Counted from the stretch's first letter, positions 7,341 through 15,459 are shown. The stretch: DNA of 18,527 bases from Lachnospiraceae bacterium (GCA_017475845.1 JAFVEU010000229.1:1-18527); one strand, 5' to 3'. Notes: generated by a model from the sequence alone, not told the origin. A program made the numbers and translations.

Positions 7341-7352
7341 CCGTTATGCCGG

Positions 7353-9218
7353 TCATACTCCGGTCTGAAGAATGAGCCTGTCGTAGATCTCCGTCATGGT
7401 CTGGATCACTTTGGCATTAAGATTATATGCATTCTGGAACTTTACCAGGTCCAGAGCTTCCTCATCATCATCCACCGAGGAAACCGAATCCCTCTGGGTC
7501 TGGATCGCCAGCTGTATATTGGTACTGTTGGTCTTAAAGGTCTTGGCGCTCATGGAATTCAATGAGATATCCGAAAGGATGCAGGTCAGGAATTCCGATG
7601 AGGTGCAGCCCCTGAATTCCATTACGGCCTTATTATCCTTTATCTTTAAGAGCTCCTCCACTATGTCGGAGGCATCCGTATTCACATCGCCGTCCTTTTC
7701 GGTAGTGCTCATGAGGCGCGGATCCTTTATGATATCCTCGTTTACAAATAAGTTCTCGGCAGTGAGGAGATAATAATTGGCAGCCGGCTGTCCTTCGGAA
7801 TAGACAACACCGGTGTAATCCTCATTCATTTCCTGAAGAACCCCGTGAACATCCTTATACTGGAAGAAGGATCTGTCACCCATGGGATCTCCGTTTAAGT
7901 CCTCCCCCTTCTTTTCCCTCTCATTAAACCTGTAGGCAAACTGCCTTATCCATTCGTTCATCTGGGACATGTAGTAAGGGATCCCCTGATAATCCACGGG
8001 ATTGCCAACCCTTGCTTTCTGTCCGGTTAAGGAACTGGGGTCACTTTCTCCGGGGCTTAAAGCGAAAGTATATATAAATTCTCCCGTATGGGTATCTTCA
8101 TCCAGGCTCCAGCTCTCGTAATGATAGTCGTAGCCTCCCACATTCACAACTCCCTCCGGCGGCATATTGAGCTTGGAAACCACCTCTTCCATGGTCTCTC
8201 CGTTGGTGTTGGGGATCTTCATTGTAACGGAACCGCTGTTACAGCTGACATTGTCGCACCTTAAGACCTCATTATTGTTTCCGTCCCTTAATTCAAAAAG
8301 GGCCTTTAAGCTGCCGGAAAGATTGTCCGCCATGACGCTGAAGGGTGACTGGGTGTTTTTCCAGCGTATATCGTAAAGACCGTCCACATCCGTCTGGTGC
8401 CGTCTCTCCTTGGTACTCCTCCCGATAACCTCAAGCTCATTATAGTCATATCCCTCCACCAGTGCGGCGCCGTTACTTATCTGGACGATGTAGCGGTTGG
8501 CTCCCGTGGGCTTATTATTGTCGGATTCATTGAGGATCGGGGTCTCCGTCACCTTCACATCCACGATCTTTGAAAGCTCATCCACAAGGAGAGCCCTTTT
8601 ATCCCTTAACTCATTGGCGGAATGCCCCTGAAGCTCGATAACGTTCACCTGCTTGTTTAAGGAAGCGATCTCCTCCGCAATGGTATTTATCCTCTCAACC
8701 GTGGTCTTGATCTCGGAATTCAGGGATTCCTGCTCGTTCTTAAGCCTGTTGGACATGGTCCTGAAGTATTCCGTGAGAGTCTGGGCCGTACCGATAAATG
8801 CGGTCCTCGTGGAGGTCTGTCCCGGGTTCTTGGAAAGCTCCTCAAGTCCGGAAAAGAAGCTGTTATATATGGTGGAGAAACCCTTTACGGAAGAGGAATC
8901 CTCAAAGAATTTCTCTATCCTTGTCATATAAAGCCCGTGGGACTCATAACGTCCCACGTCGGCGTTGTTGTCCCAGTACTTGTTGTCGAAGTAGAGATTC
9001 CTGTACTGCTCTATGCCCGTAACGGTAACACCGGTTCCCTGCATGCCGTAGGAGGTATAGGTCCTTAAGGCATCGGAAGCCTTCCTTGCGGTATACTGCT
9101 TTGAGTAGCCCTCCGTCTCCACGTTGGCCACGTTATTTGCGACCGTATTTTCAGCCGCCTGATATGCTGTCAGACCGGAGTATCCGATCATCAGTCCGAA
9201 AAACTGGGATGTAGCCAT
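7353..9218 (-). CDS. flgK: Flagellar hook-associated protein 1 FlgK, second paralog (flgK2)
   Basis: 621 residues, longer than many FlgK. FlgK is the junction protein next to the hook. The N-terminal rod/hook-type helix carries the AENTVANNVANVETEGYSKQ motif (about 22-41). The C-terminus (about 580-621) has DDDEEALDLVKFQNAYNLNA and the VIQTMTEIYDRLI helix, the canonical FlgK ending. The middle is a large variable domain. The start at 9218 follows an AAGGGGG ribosome site. It is 20 bases after flgK1. Its N-terminus (SQFFGLMIGYSGLTAYQ) and C-terminus differ clearly from flgK1, so the two copies are old and probably not interchangeable. Which of the two is the main junction protein cannot be told from sequence. 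Confidence 0.93.
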   Translation of the reverse strand: MATSQFFGLMIGYSGLTAYQAAENTVANNVANVETEGYSKQYTARKASDALRTYTSYGMQGTGVTVTGIEQYRNLYFDNKYWDNNADVGRYESHGLYMTRIEKFFEDSSSVKGFSTIYNSFFSGLEELSKNPGQTSTRTAFIGTAQTLTEYFRTMSNRLKNEQESLNSEIKTTVERINTIAEEIASLNKQVNVIELQGHSANELRDKRALLVDELSKIVDVKVTETPILNESDNNKPTGANRYIVQISNGAALVEGYDYNELEVIGRSTKERRHQTDVDGLYDIRWKNTQSPFSVMADNLSGSLKALFELRDGNNNEVLRCDNVSCNSGSVTMKIPNTNGETMEEVVSKLNMPPEGVVNVGGYDYHYESWSLDEDTHTGEFIYTFALSPGESDPSSLTGQKARVGNPVDYQGIPYYMSQMNEWIRQFAYRFNEREKKGEDLNGDPMGDRSFFQYKDVHGVLQEMNEDYTGVVYSEGQPAANYYLLTAENLFVNEDIIKDPRLMSTTEKDGDVNTDASDIVEELLKIKDNKAVMEFRGCTSSEFLTCILSDISLNSMSAKTFKTNSTNIQLAIQTQRDSVSSVDDDEEALDLVKFQNAYNLNAKVIQTMTEIYDRLILQTGV

Positions 9219-9238
9219 ATTGTCCCCCTTCCCTTACC

Positions 9239-10942
9239 TTAGGTCAAAGAATTGAGCAGTGTATCCAGCATGGTGTTTACCGTATTGATATAACGGCTGC
9301 TGGCATTGTAAGCGTTCTGGAATCTGATCATCTTGGTGAGCTCTTCATTATCGGAAACACCCACCACCTGCTGTCTGGAATTCTCTATGGAGAGCACCGA
9401 TGCCTCCTGGGCTTCGCTTACACTCTTATAGGTATTGCCTATGTCCGCATACTGGCCGACTACGTCGATATAATACTTTTCATAGTTCAGCTCCGTAACC
9501 GTATTGGGATTAAGGGCAAACTTCTGATCGTAGAAGGAGTCCGCAAGCTGCTTGGCCTTTTCGTAATCCACGGTCTGGTCCTCTTTGATGAAACCGCCGT
9601 AGCCCTTGTCGCTTAAGCGGGAAGGCTGCCTTAAGAGCTCCTTGTTGATCATCAGGTTCATGGTGGTATAGGTGGCATTTTCATGCCTCTTGCCGTCTAT
9701 GGAGCTGTCCAGCTCTATCTCCTCATAGTCCTTGCAGGATACTTCCGTGGAGGAAACAGCGGTGGGGCTGTTATGCTCCGTGATCCTCTGGAAAAGCTCG
9801 GGGGAACCGTTGGTATGGTTATCCGTCAGAAGATCGTTTATCCTTGTGGTTATATTGTGAATGAGGTTGTCGAATTCCGCCTGGATATTGGAGATATTGA
9901 AGCCTGCGGGTCCCGTAAAGGAGAGCTTCCCCAGTTCGCTGTAGGCTTCATGCACTCCGTCGTTATAGAGCGCATACTTGGGATCAGTGCTGTCATAGGC
10001 CGCCTTCTGCACATCCACCCAGGTTCCGTTCTTATCGCCTCTCATAAAGGTCAGGGCCTTTAAGGATCCGTTGTCGGAGCCTATGTCGGGATTGACTTCC
10101 TGCTTCATATTGAAGACCTTCTGGTCATCATACATGGACCATACGGGAGTCACAAAGCCGCTTTCCTCGTCTCCCTTCAGTATCTTCGCCGCCATGGGAT
10201 TGGTGTCTTCCTCGTCCACCAGGGTAACTCCCTCGAAGAACACCTTGACTCTTCCATACATATCTTCCCTGTAGGTGATCCTTCCGTAAGCTGAGAGCTC
10301 ATCCAGGATCTCATCCCTGGCATCACGGAGGTCGTTGGGGCTTTCCACATCAGCCACTTCATAGGCTGTTATCTTCTTGTTTAATTCCGCTATCTGCTTG
10401 GCGTACTCATTTATCTTGTCCACCTGGTCAACGATCTGCTGGTTTAAGTTGTTCTGGTAATTGGCCAGATCCGTATAAACCGCATTTGCCCTGTCCAGGA
10501 ACTGGGAAGCCGTGCTGACGAGAGCCGACTGTACCGTTGCATCCGAAGGGGATTTTGAGAGATTTTCCAGCACATCCCTCAGGTCCTGGAGAGAGGTCTG
10601 GAATTCCGCCCCTTCGGTCTCGCCGAAGAGCGTGTTTATCTCCTGTATGACTTCATAACTGGTGGAATAAAAGGCAGATCTGCCTGATTCTGTCCTGTAC
10701 TGGGTATCGAGAAATTCATCCCTTACCGCACGGACATCCGTATATGCCACACCGAGTCCGGCCTGCAGTGTATTGTTATAGGAATTACCGACCTTTAAGA
10801 GATCTCTGTTCCCCTGATATACCTGCTGTCTGGTGTAACCGGTGGTATCTATGTTCGCGAGATTATGTGCTGTTGTATTGAGGGCATTCTGGCTTGTCTG
10901 TAATCCGGATGCACCTACATAAAGAGCGCCCATAAGCGGCAT
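9239..10942 (-). CDS. flgK: Flagellar hook-associated protein 1 FlgK, first paralog (flgK1)
   Basis: 567 residues. The N-terminus MPLMGALYVGASGLQTSQNA followed by NLANIDTTGYTRQQV (27-41) is the textbook rod/hook/FlgK signature. A coiled coil covers about 140-200. The C-terminus includes IRFQNAYNASSRYINTVNTM and ends DTLLNSLT. The ATG at 10942 has a GAGGTGA ribosome site. It follows flgN, the chaperone for FlgK and FlgL, by 37 bases and is followed by flgK2 after 20 bases. No damage is visible. It keeps the more classical N-terminus of the two FlgK paralogs; the C-terminus of flgK2 is the more classical one. Confidence 0.94.
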   Translation of the reverse strand: MPLMGALYVGASGLQTSQNALNTTAHNLANIDTTGYTRQQVYQGNRDLLKVGNSYNNTLQAGLGVAYTDVRAVRDEFLDTQYRTESGRSAFYSTSYEVIQEINTLFGETEGAEFQTSLQDLRDVLENLSKSPSDATVQSALVSTASQFLDRANAVYTDLANYQNNLNQQIVDQVDKINEYAKQIAELNKKITAYEVADVESPNDLRDARDEILDELSAYGRITYREDMYGRVKVFFEGVTLVDEEDTNPMAAKILKGDEESGFVTPVWSMYDDQKVFNMKQEVNPDIGSDNGSLKALTFMRGDKNGTWVDVQKAAYDSTDPKYALYNDGVHEAYSELGKLSFTGPAGFNISNIQAEFDNLIHNITTRINDLLTDNHTNGSPELFQRITEHNSPTAVSSTEVSCKDYEEIELDSSIDGKRHENATYTTMNLMINKELLRQPSRLSDKGYGGFIKEDQTVDYEKAKQLADSFYDQKFALNPNTVTELNYEKYYIDVVGQYADIGNTYKSVSEAQEASVLSIENSRQQVVGVSDNEELTKMIRFQNAYNASSRYINTVNTMLDTLLNSLT

Positions 10943-10979
10943 ATGATCACCTCACAAAACTTTCCGGCTTAAAAAGCCT

Positions 10980-11498
10980 TCACTGTTTGGCGTCAAAGCC
11001 ACCTTGGGCGGATCCTAAAACACTTCCCGCATTAGCTGCGTTCTTAGTGTAATTTCCTGTTTCCGGTGCAGTCCTCATGGACTTTGCCAGCGACAGATTG
11101 AAATCGATCATATCCAGGGATTGACGGATCAGTTCGCGGTTCTGGCTGTTTATCACCATAAGCTCACCGATTGTGGCCTTGAGCCGGTCGTGGATTCGTG
11201 TCAGTTCCTCACGTTCCTTCGGTCTTTTCCCGAGTACCTCTTCGAGATAAGAGAGCTTCAAAGTCTTAACATCCTTGTTAAGTACGTTGGCGATATCTTC
11301 CATCGCCGCCTGCCGACTGAGCTCCAGATTGGCTACCTCGTCGACTATTACCTGTTCCTCATCCGTGATCTTTTGAAGTTTCTCAATATCCCCCTCGACT
11401 AAGATGGGGGTCTTTTTTTTCGATAGTTCCAGAAGGTCCTTGTATTTTTCATCCTCCGCGCCGAGTACACGGATCAGTTCTTCCATCAGGCTTGCCAA
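10980..11498 (-). CDS. flgN: FlgN-type flagellar export chaperone
   Basis: 172 residues. FlgN is a cytoplasmic chaperone that delivers FlgK and FlgL to the export machinery. The protein is almost entirely helical: residues about 1-140 form long amphipathic helices (MEELIRVLGAEDEKYKDLLEL and onward) with QNRELIRQSLDMIDFNLSL near the end, typical of the FlgN family. A loose Gly/Ala/Asn-rich tail follows. The start is a TTG at 11498, preferred because a GAGGT ribosome site lies nine bases before it; the next ATG at 11486 has none. The gene sits between flgM and flgK1, the standard place. Confidence 0.9.
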   Translation of the reverse strand: MASLMEELIRVLGAEDEKYKDLLELSKKKTPILVEGDIEKLQKITDEEQVIVDEVANLELSRQAAMEDIANVLNKDVKTLKLSYLEEVLGKRPKEREELTRIHDRLKATIGELMVINSQNRELIRQSLDMIDFNLSLAKSMRTAPETGNYTKNAANAGSVLGSAQGGFDAKQ

Positions 11499-11528
11499 CT
11501 TAAACTACCTCGCTCGCTCTGCAATATA

Positions 11529-11801
11529 TTAGAGTCCAAGCTTCTCCATAAGCTTATCTGCAAAGCTCTCACCGGATACATCATAAGTACCGGCCTTGAT
11601 CTGTTCCTTCAAGGGAGCCGTTTTGCTCTCCCGGATATCATCCGCTTCGCTTACAGCCTTCTTTGCTAACTGGAAGCTCTTTCCAATGCTGGAGATCTCT
11701 ACAGCATCCCTTCCGTAGCTGACGCCGGTAACATTAGCCGCTTTCCTTTTCGGCTGGGTACCGTACACCTGCTGGATCTGTGATAATGCATCAATACGCA
11801 T
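11529..11801 (-). CDS. flgM: Anti-sigma-28 factor FlgM
   Basis: 90 residues. FlgM holds the flagellar sigma factor inactive until the hook is finished, then leaves the cell through it. The C-terminal half carries the family signature: DAVEISSIGKSFQLAKKAV, then DIRE and LKEQIKAGTYDVSGESFADK, the sigma-binding helices. The N-terminus (MRIDALSQIQQVYG) is also typical. The frame runs up to 11843, but the ATG at 11801 has a strong AAAGGAGGAG site and the upstream ATG has none. A near-perfect sigma-28 promoter lies about 70 bases upstream. FlgM is therefore probably made by the very sigma factor it inhibits, as in other bacteria. Confidence 0.95.
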   Translation of the reverse strand: MRIDALSQIQQVYGTQPKRKAANVTGVSYGRDAVEISSIGKSFQLAKKAVSEADDIRESKTAPLKEQIKAGTYDVSGESFADKLMEKLGL

Positions 11802-11872
11802 GTCGACTCCTCCTTTCCTTGTCTTTGCATCTGCATCATCCATGACACAGTAATCTTCGGGTTACACTTAAT

Positions 11873-11899
11873 TTATCGGATGATTTCTGTTTTACTTTA
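11873..11899 (-). promoter_or_regulatory. Sigma-28 (SigD/FliA) promoter for the flgM operon
   Basis: On the minus strand TAAAGTAA (11899-11892), an 11-base spacer and TCCGATAA (11880-11873) match the consensus TAAAGTTT-N11-GCCGATAA at 13 of 16 positions with the exact spacer. The predicted start is near 11866, leaving a 65-base leader before flgM. This is the best promoter match in the window. Confidence 0.88.
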
Positions 11900-11972
11900 G
11901 GATTTTTAAAAAAATTTATGTATTTAAAACAGAACAATCAGAATTTATGATTTTCTCGTAACTCAGAACAGT

Positions 11973-11992
11973 CACTTGCGAAACCGCAAGTG
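11973..11992. repeat. Short perfect hairpin next to the palindromic repeat cluster
   Basis: An 8-bp perfect stem (CACTTGCG/CGCAAGTG) with loop AAAC directly abuts the repeat module starting at 11993. It has no T run. It is probably part of the same repeat cluster. Confidence 0.6.
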
Positions 11993-12052
11993 GAAAGATG
12001 TCCAGCGGACATCTTTCTGCTGCGCTTTGATGCGCTGAGCGCATCAGCAGCC
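11993..12052 (-). repeat. 60-base two-hairpin palindromic repeat, inverted copy
   Basis: Read on plus, an 11-bp hairpin with 3-base loop (arms 11993-12003 and 12007-12017) is followed by a bulged hairpin: outer arm 12018-12023, four unpaired bases 12024-12027, an 8-bp perfect inner stem with 3-base loop (12028-12046), outer arm 12047-12052. Reversed, this is exactly the layout 6-8-3-8-4-6 then 11-3-11 seen in the copies at 12079 and 18398. Most stem bases differ from those copies, yet the arms still pair. Confidence 0.8.
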
Positions 12053-12078
12053 CGCTGAAAACCTTGGCATTTTGTACG

Positions 12079-12138
12079 GGGCACTGACGCGCTTAGCGCG
12101 TCAATACGTGCCCGTAAAACGTCCACTGGACGTTTTAC
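12079..12138 (+). repeat. 60-base two-hairpin palindromic repeat, direct copy
   Basis: Outer arm GGGCAC (12079-12084), inner 8-bp perfect stem with loop TTA (12085-12103), four unpaired bases ATAC (12104-12107), outer arm GTGCCC (12108-12113). Immediately after comes an 11-bp perfect hairpin with a 3-base loop (12114-12138). The end of this second hairpin contains the stop codon of nrdG (12135-12137), so the repeat forms the 3' end of the nrdG message. It may protect or end that transcript, though no T run follows. Confidence 0.82.
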
Positions 12139-12668
12139 CTTTCATTATATACGGAAGGAACCGCTCTCCCCTCTTTAAGGGATCTTTTCACATCCAGGAC
12201 CCGTTGGTTGGCGCTGCCCTTAAAGCGGAGCATAAGGCTTTTTTCCTCATCATGGAACTCTCCGTCCACCAGTACGTCCAATAACGAGAGCATGGGCAGG
12301 GTGTTTTCCGTATGGCACCTTTTATTCCCGGGATCCGTAAGCTCCTCCCAGGTATACCCGCTGTAGCTCCAGATGGTCTTTCCCGGCGCCTCCTCCCTTA
12401 CACGGCGTAAAAAAGGCAGGAGCACCGCCTGGTTCTCCGGTTCAAAGGGCTCTCCGCCGAGAAGCGTAAGCCCCTCCACATACGTATCCTTTATGGAGGC
12501 TATTATCTCATCTTCTTCCTTCACCGTAAACTCTTTACCGAAGGAAAAATCCCAGGTCTCGGGCTGGAAGCAGCCCTTACAGTGATGGGTGCAGCCCGAC
12601 ACAAAAAGGGAGGTCCTGACCCCCGCTCCGTCCGCTATGTCAAAATACTTAATGTTTCCGTAATTCAA
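12135..12668 (-). CDS. nrdG: Anaerobic ribonucleoside-triphosphate reductase activating protein NrdG
   Basis: 177 residues. NrdG is a radical SAM enzyme that uses a 4Fe-4S cluster and S-adenosylmethionine to create the glycyl radical of the oxygen-sensitive reductase NrdD, giving deoxynucleotides without oxygen. The cluster motif CTHHCKGC is at 26-33 (Cys26, Cys30, Cys33), followed by TLLGGEPFEPEN (the GGE SAM-binding motif, about 68-79). The start is a TTG at 12668 with a GAGG site upstream; an in-frame stop lies close above, so no longer start exists. The partner nrdD is not in the window, unlike the common nrdD-nrdG pair. Confidence 0.93.
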   Translation of the reverse strand: MNYGNIKYFDIADGAGVRTSLFVSGCTHHCKGCFQPETWDFSFGKEFTVKEEDEIIASIKDTYVEGLTLLGGEPFEPENQAVLLPFLRRVREEAPGKTIWSYSGYTWEELTDPGNKRCHTENTLPMLSLLDVLVDGEFHDEEKSLMLRFKGSANQRVLDVKRSLKEGRAVPSVYNER

Positions 12669-12731
12669 AGCCTTATCCTCTGCCCATCACTTCATCTCTT
12701 TACGTACCAAAATGCTCTATGCTGTAGACTC

Positions 12732-12756
12732 GCAAAAACATCAAAGATATTTTTGC
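12732..12756. other. A/T-rich hairpin between the histidine kinase and nrdG
   Basis: An 11-bp stem (arms 12732-12742 and 12746-12756, one G-U wobble when read on minus) with a 3-base loop lies in the 136-base gap before nrdG. The 3' arm on minus contains TTTTT, but no T run follows the stem. It may be a weak terminator or an attenuator, or have no role. Confidence 0.35.
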
Positions 12757-12804
12757 TCGTTATTTTCGCCGGGTTCAGTTTCTTCGCCGTGATCTGTATC
12801 AAGC

Positions 12805-14238
12805 CTAGTCTTCTATATTACTCTTAGGTAGAGTGAAAATAAACTCCGTCCCCACGCCTTCGGTGGAGATCACGTTGATGTTCTCGTTATGGGCCTGGAT
12901 TATCTCCTTAACGATGGAGAGGCCGAGGCCCGTACCCTTCTTGTCCTTTCCTCTGGAAAGATCCGACTTGTAGAAGCGGTCAAAGACCTTCCCCAGGGAT
13001 TCCTTGGGGATGCCGATGCCGTAATCCTTAACGGAAACAAAGATCTTCTCGTTCTTCTCCGTGGTCTCTATCTTAATGATGGAATTGGTGTGTGAAAACT
13101 TTATGGCATTGTCCAAAAGGTTATAGAGTACCTGCTGTATCTTGCTCATGTCCGCGGTGACAAAGAGCTGCTTACCCGTAAGCACCAGCTCGATATTTAT
13201 CCTCTTTTCGGTGCAGGTCCCCCCGAAGGTCTCCGCCGTGCTCTTGATAACTGCATTAACGTCGAAGTCGCTCCTCTCAAGCACCATGGAGCCCCGGCTG
13301 GACAGAGTATTGAGCTCCAGAAGGCCGTTGGTGAGCTTCGTAAGCCTGTCGGTCTCGTTGGAAACGATGGAGATATACTTTTCATGCATTTCGGGAGGGA
13401 TGGTGCCGTCCAGCATGGCGGTGAGATAGCCCTTTATGGAGGTAAGGGGCGAGCGGAAATCGTGGGAAACGTTGGCGATGAACTTCTTCTGGTTTTCCTC
13501 CGCCTTCCCGATCTCGCTTGCCATGTAATTTAGGGTGCCGGCAAGATAGCCCATTTCATCATGCCTGTGGCTCTCATCCAGGGAATAGGACATGTTGCCC
13601 CTGGCGTATTCCTCCGCAGCCCTGGTGATCTTCGTAAGAGGCTTATATACAAAGACCGTAAATCCGAGAAGTATGAGAAGGGAGAAAAGGAGGATCACCC
13701 CCAGGGTAACATACATGATATTAAGGATCTCGTTACGGGAAGCGACAATGGACTTCATGGACTGGTGTATCACCACGTAGCCTATGACCCTGAAATTGGA
13801 AGTGATGGGGGAAAAGACGCTTAGGGCATCCTCATCAAAGGCACCGTAGAAATTGCCTGTCATATAATAACCCCCGGACACGGCGGGATCAAAATCCGCA
13901 TAGGCCGGAGAGCTTCTGCCGTAGTCGGTTTTCTGCCTGGAATTGAAGAGGACCCTGCCGTTATTGTTGATTATCCAGATCTCCGCGGAGATATAGGTGT
14001 CGATGGCCTTAAGCTCCATCTCCGCGTCCTGCTTGGCGTCCTCGTCCTTATTGTAGATCTGGACCGCATAATTGGAAGCGATAAGGCTGGCCTCCCTGTA
14101 GAGGGAAGCGGCGGAACGGTCCGTAAGATGCTTTAAGGTGCGCCTGCTGGTGAAGGTTGCGATAACGATAACGGCAGCAATACCAAAGAGGATGTATATC
14201 AACAGGAATTTCAAATATAGGGTACGCCGCATCTTCAC
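12805..14238 (-). CDS. Membrane sensor histidine kinase
   Basis: 477 residues. Two membrane helices (about 9-30 and 173-197) flank an extracytoplasmic sensor domain of about 140 residues (Cache/PAS-like in size). A HAMP linker follows (about 198-250), then the dimerisation domain with phospho-acceptor His259 (FIANVSHDFRSPLTSIKGY). The ATP-binding domain shows the N box (NLLDNAIKF, 373-381), G1 (DYGIGIP, 405-411), F box (about 418-425) and G2 (GTGLGL, 435-440), so it should be active. The start is GTG at 14238 with GGGAGG ten bases upstream; ATG at 14232 is the alternative. No response regulator lies on either side, so its partner is elsewhere. It follows the aminotransferase by 51 bases. The signal is unknown. 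Confidence 0.93.
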   Translation of the reverse strand: MKMRRTLYLKFLLIYILFGIAAVIVIATFTSRRTLKHLTDRSAASLYREASLIASNYAVQIYNKDEDAKQDAEMELKAIDTYISAEIWIINNNGRVLFNSRQKTDYGRSSPAYADFDPAVSGGYYMTGNFYGAFDEDALSVFSPITSNFRVIGYVVIHQSMKSIVASRNEILNIMYVTLGVILLFSLLILLGFTVFVYKPLTKITRAAEEYARGNMSYSLDESHRHDEMGYLAGTLNYMASEIGKAEENQKKFIANVSHDFRSPLTSIKGYLTAMLDGTIPPEMHEKYISIVSNETDRLTKLTNGLLELNTLSSRGSMVLERSDFDVNAVIKSTAETFGGTCTEKRINIELVLTGKQLFVTADMSKIQQVLYNLLDNAIKFSHTNSIIKIETTEKNEKIFVSVKDYGIGIPKESLGKVFDRFYKSDLSRGKDKKGTGLGLSIVKEIIQAHNENINVISTEGVGTEFIFTLPKSNIED

Positions 14239-14289
14239 CCCGGTCTATCCTCCCTTTATCCTCTGAAATAATACTCTGCCTGAAGCTGT

Positions 14290-15459
14290 TCAGGCCTGCG
14301 CCTTAAGTTCCTCGATAAACTCCCTGATCCTGCCCAGAGCCACCTTTAAGTTATCTATGGAATAGGCATAGGATATCCTGACAAAGCCTTCCCCGCATTC
14401 ACCGAAAGCGGTACCCGGCACCACTGCCACCTTTTTCCTGCGTAAAAGCTCCGTGCAGAAGTCCTCGCTGGACATGCCGAATTCCTTTATACAGGGAAAT
14501 ACGTAAAAAGCGCCGTAGGGCTCAAAGCACTTAAGCCCCATTTCCTTAAATTCGTTCATAAGGAAGCGGCGGCGGCCGTTATAGGCTTCTCTCATCTCGT
14601 CCACATCCCGCTGTCCGTAGCGCAGCGCCTCAATGGCCGCATACTGGCTGGTGGTGGGGGCGCACATGATGCAGAACTGGTGGAGTTTGGTCATTTCCTT
14701 AAGGATCAGCGACGGACCGCAGGCATATCCCAGCCTCCAGCCGGTCATGGCGTAGGCCTTGGAAAAACCGTTTATGTATATGGTCCTCTCCCGCATCCCG
14801 GGAAGGGAGATGATGCTCACATGCTTTTCCTTATAGGAAAGCTCGGAATAGATCTCATCGCTTATGAGATAAATATCGTTCTTTATTATAAGGTCCGCTA
14901 TCCTCTCCAGATCCTCCTTCTCCATAATGGCTCCGGTGGGATTATTGGGATAGGGAAGGACCAAGATCTTCGTTCTGTCTGTAATGGCTTTTTCCAGCTC
15001 CTCCGGCTGTAATCGGAATTCATTCTCCTCCTTTAAGTCCAGGGTGACAGCCTTTCCCCCTGCCATTACCGCACAGGGAACATAGGAAACATAGCTGGGT
15101 TCCGGTATTATCACCTCATCCCCCGGATTAAGGAGCGCCCTGCAGGCAAGGTCGATGGCTTCGGAACCCCCCACGGTCACAAGGATCTCGCTTAAGGGAT
15201 CGTACCTCACTCCCTGGGAAGCCTCCACATATCTTGAGATCTCGCTCCTAAGCTCCTTAAGGCCGGAATTGGAGGTATAGAAGGTCCTGCCCTTTTCAAG
15301 GGAATAGATGCCCTCATCCCTTATATGCCAGGGGGTATCAAAATCCGGTTCCCCCACTCCCAGGGAAATAGCATCCTTCATCTCATTCACTATATCAAAA
15401 AATTTTCTTATCCCGGAAGGCTTTAATTCCGTGACTCTCTTGGCTATGGGATCTGTCAT
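14290..15459 (-). CDS. PLP-dependent class I/II aminotransferase (AlaT/PatA-like)
   Basis: 389 residues, full length for fold type I aminotransferases, which move an amino group between amino and keto acids in the cytoplasm. Visible PLP motifs: PNNPTG (171-176), SDEIYSEL with Asp201 and Tyr204, the Schiff-base Lys234 in FSKAYAMTGWRLGY, and substrate-carboxylate Arg361 in GFVRISYA. The ATG overlaps the stop codon of the Lrp/AsnC regulator upstream, so the two are translated together. In B. subtilis the same pair is alaR-alaT, where the enzyme is an alanine transaminase; that substrate is inferred here, not shown. Aromatic or aspartate transaminase activity remains possible. Confidence 0.9.
   Translation of the reverse strand: MTDPIAKRVTELKPSGIRKFFDIVNEMKDAISLGVGEPDFDTPWHIRDEGIYSLEKGRTFYTSNSGLKELRSEISRYVEASQGVRYDPLSEILVTVGGSEAIDLACRALLNPGDEVIIPEPSYVSYVPCAVMAGGKAVTLDLKEENEFRLQPEELEKAITDRTKILVLPYPNNPTGAIMEKEDLERIADLIIKNDIYLISDEIYSELSYKEKHVSIISLPGMRERTIYINGFSKAYAMTGWRLGYACGPSLILKEMTKLHQFCIMCAPTTSQYAAIEALRYGQRDVDEMREAYNGRRRFLMNEFKEMGLKCFEPYGAFYVFPCIKEFGMSSEDFCTELLRRKKVAVVPGTAFGECGEGFVRISYAYSIDNLKVALGRIREFIEELKAQA

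Noticed and set aside
11802..11843. Longer FlgM start at 11843
   Set aside because: It has no ribosome site and lies too close to the predicted transcript start; the ATG at 11801 has AAAGGAGGAG.
11938..12126. Small minus-strand open frame in the repeat cluster
   Set aside because: It runs through the palindromic repeats and has no protein-like features.
14279..14294. CCTGAA/TTCAGG hairpin at the end of the aminotransferase gene as a terminator
   Set aside because: Only six base pairs, overlapping the stop codon, with no T run.
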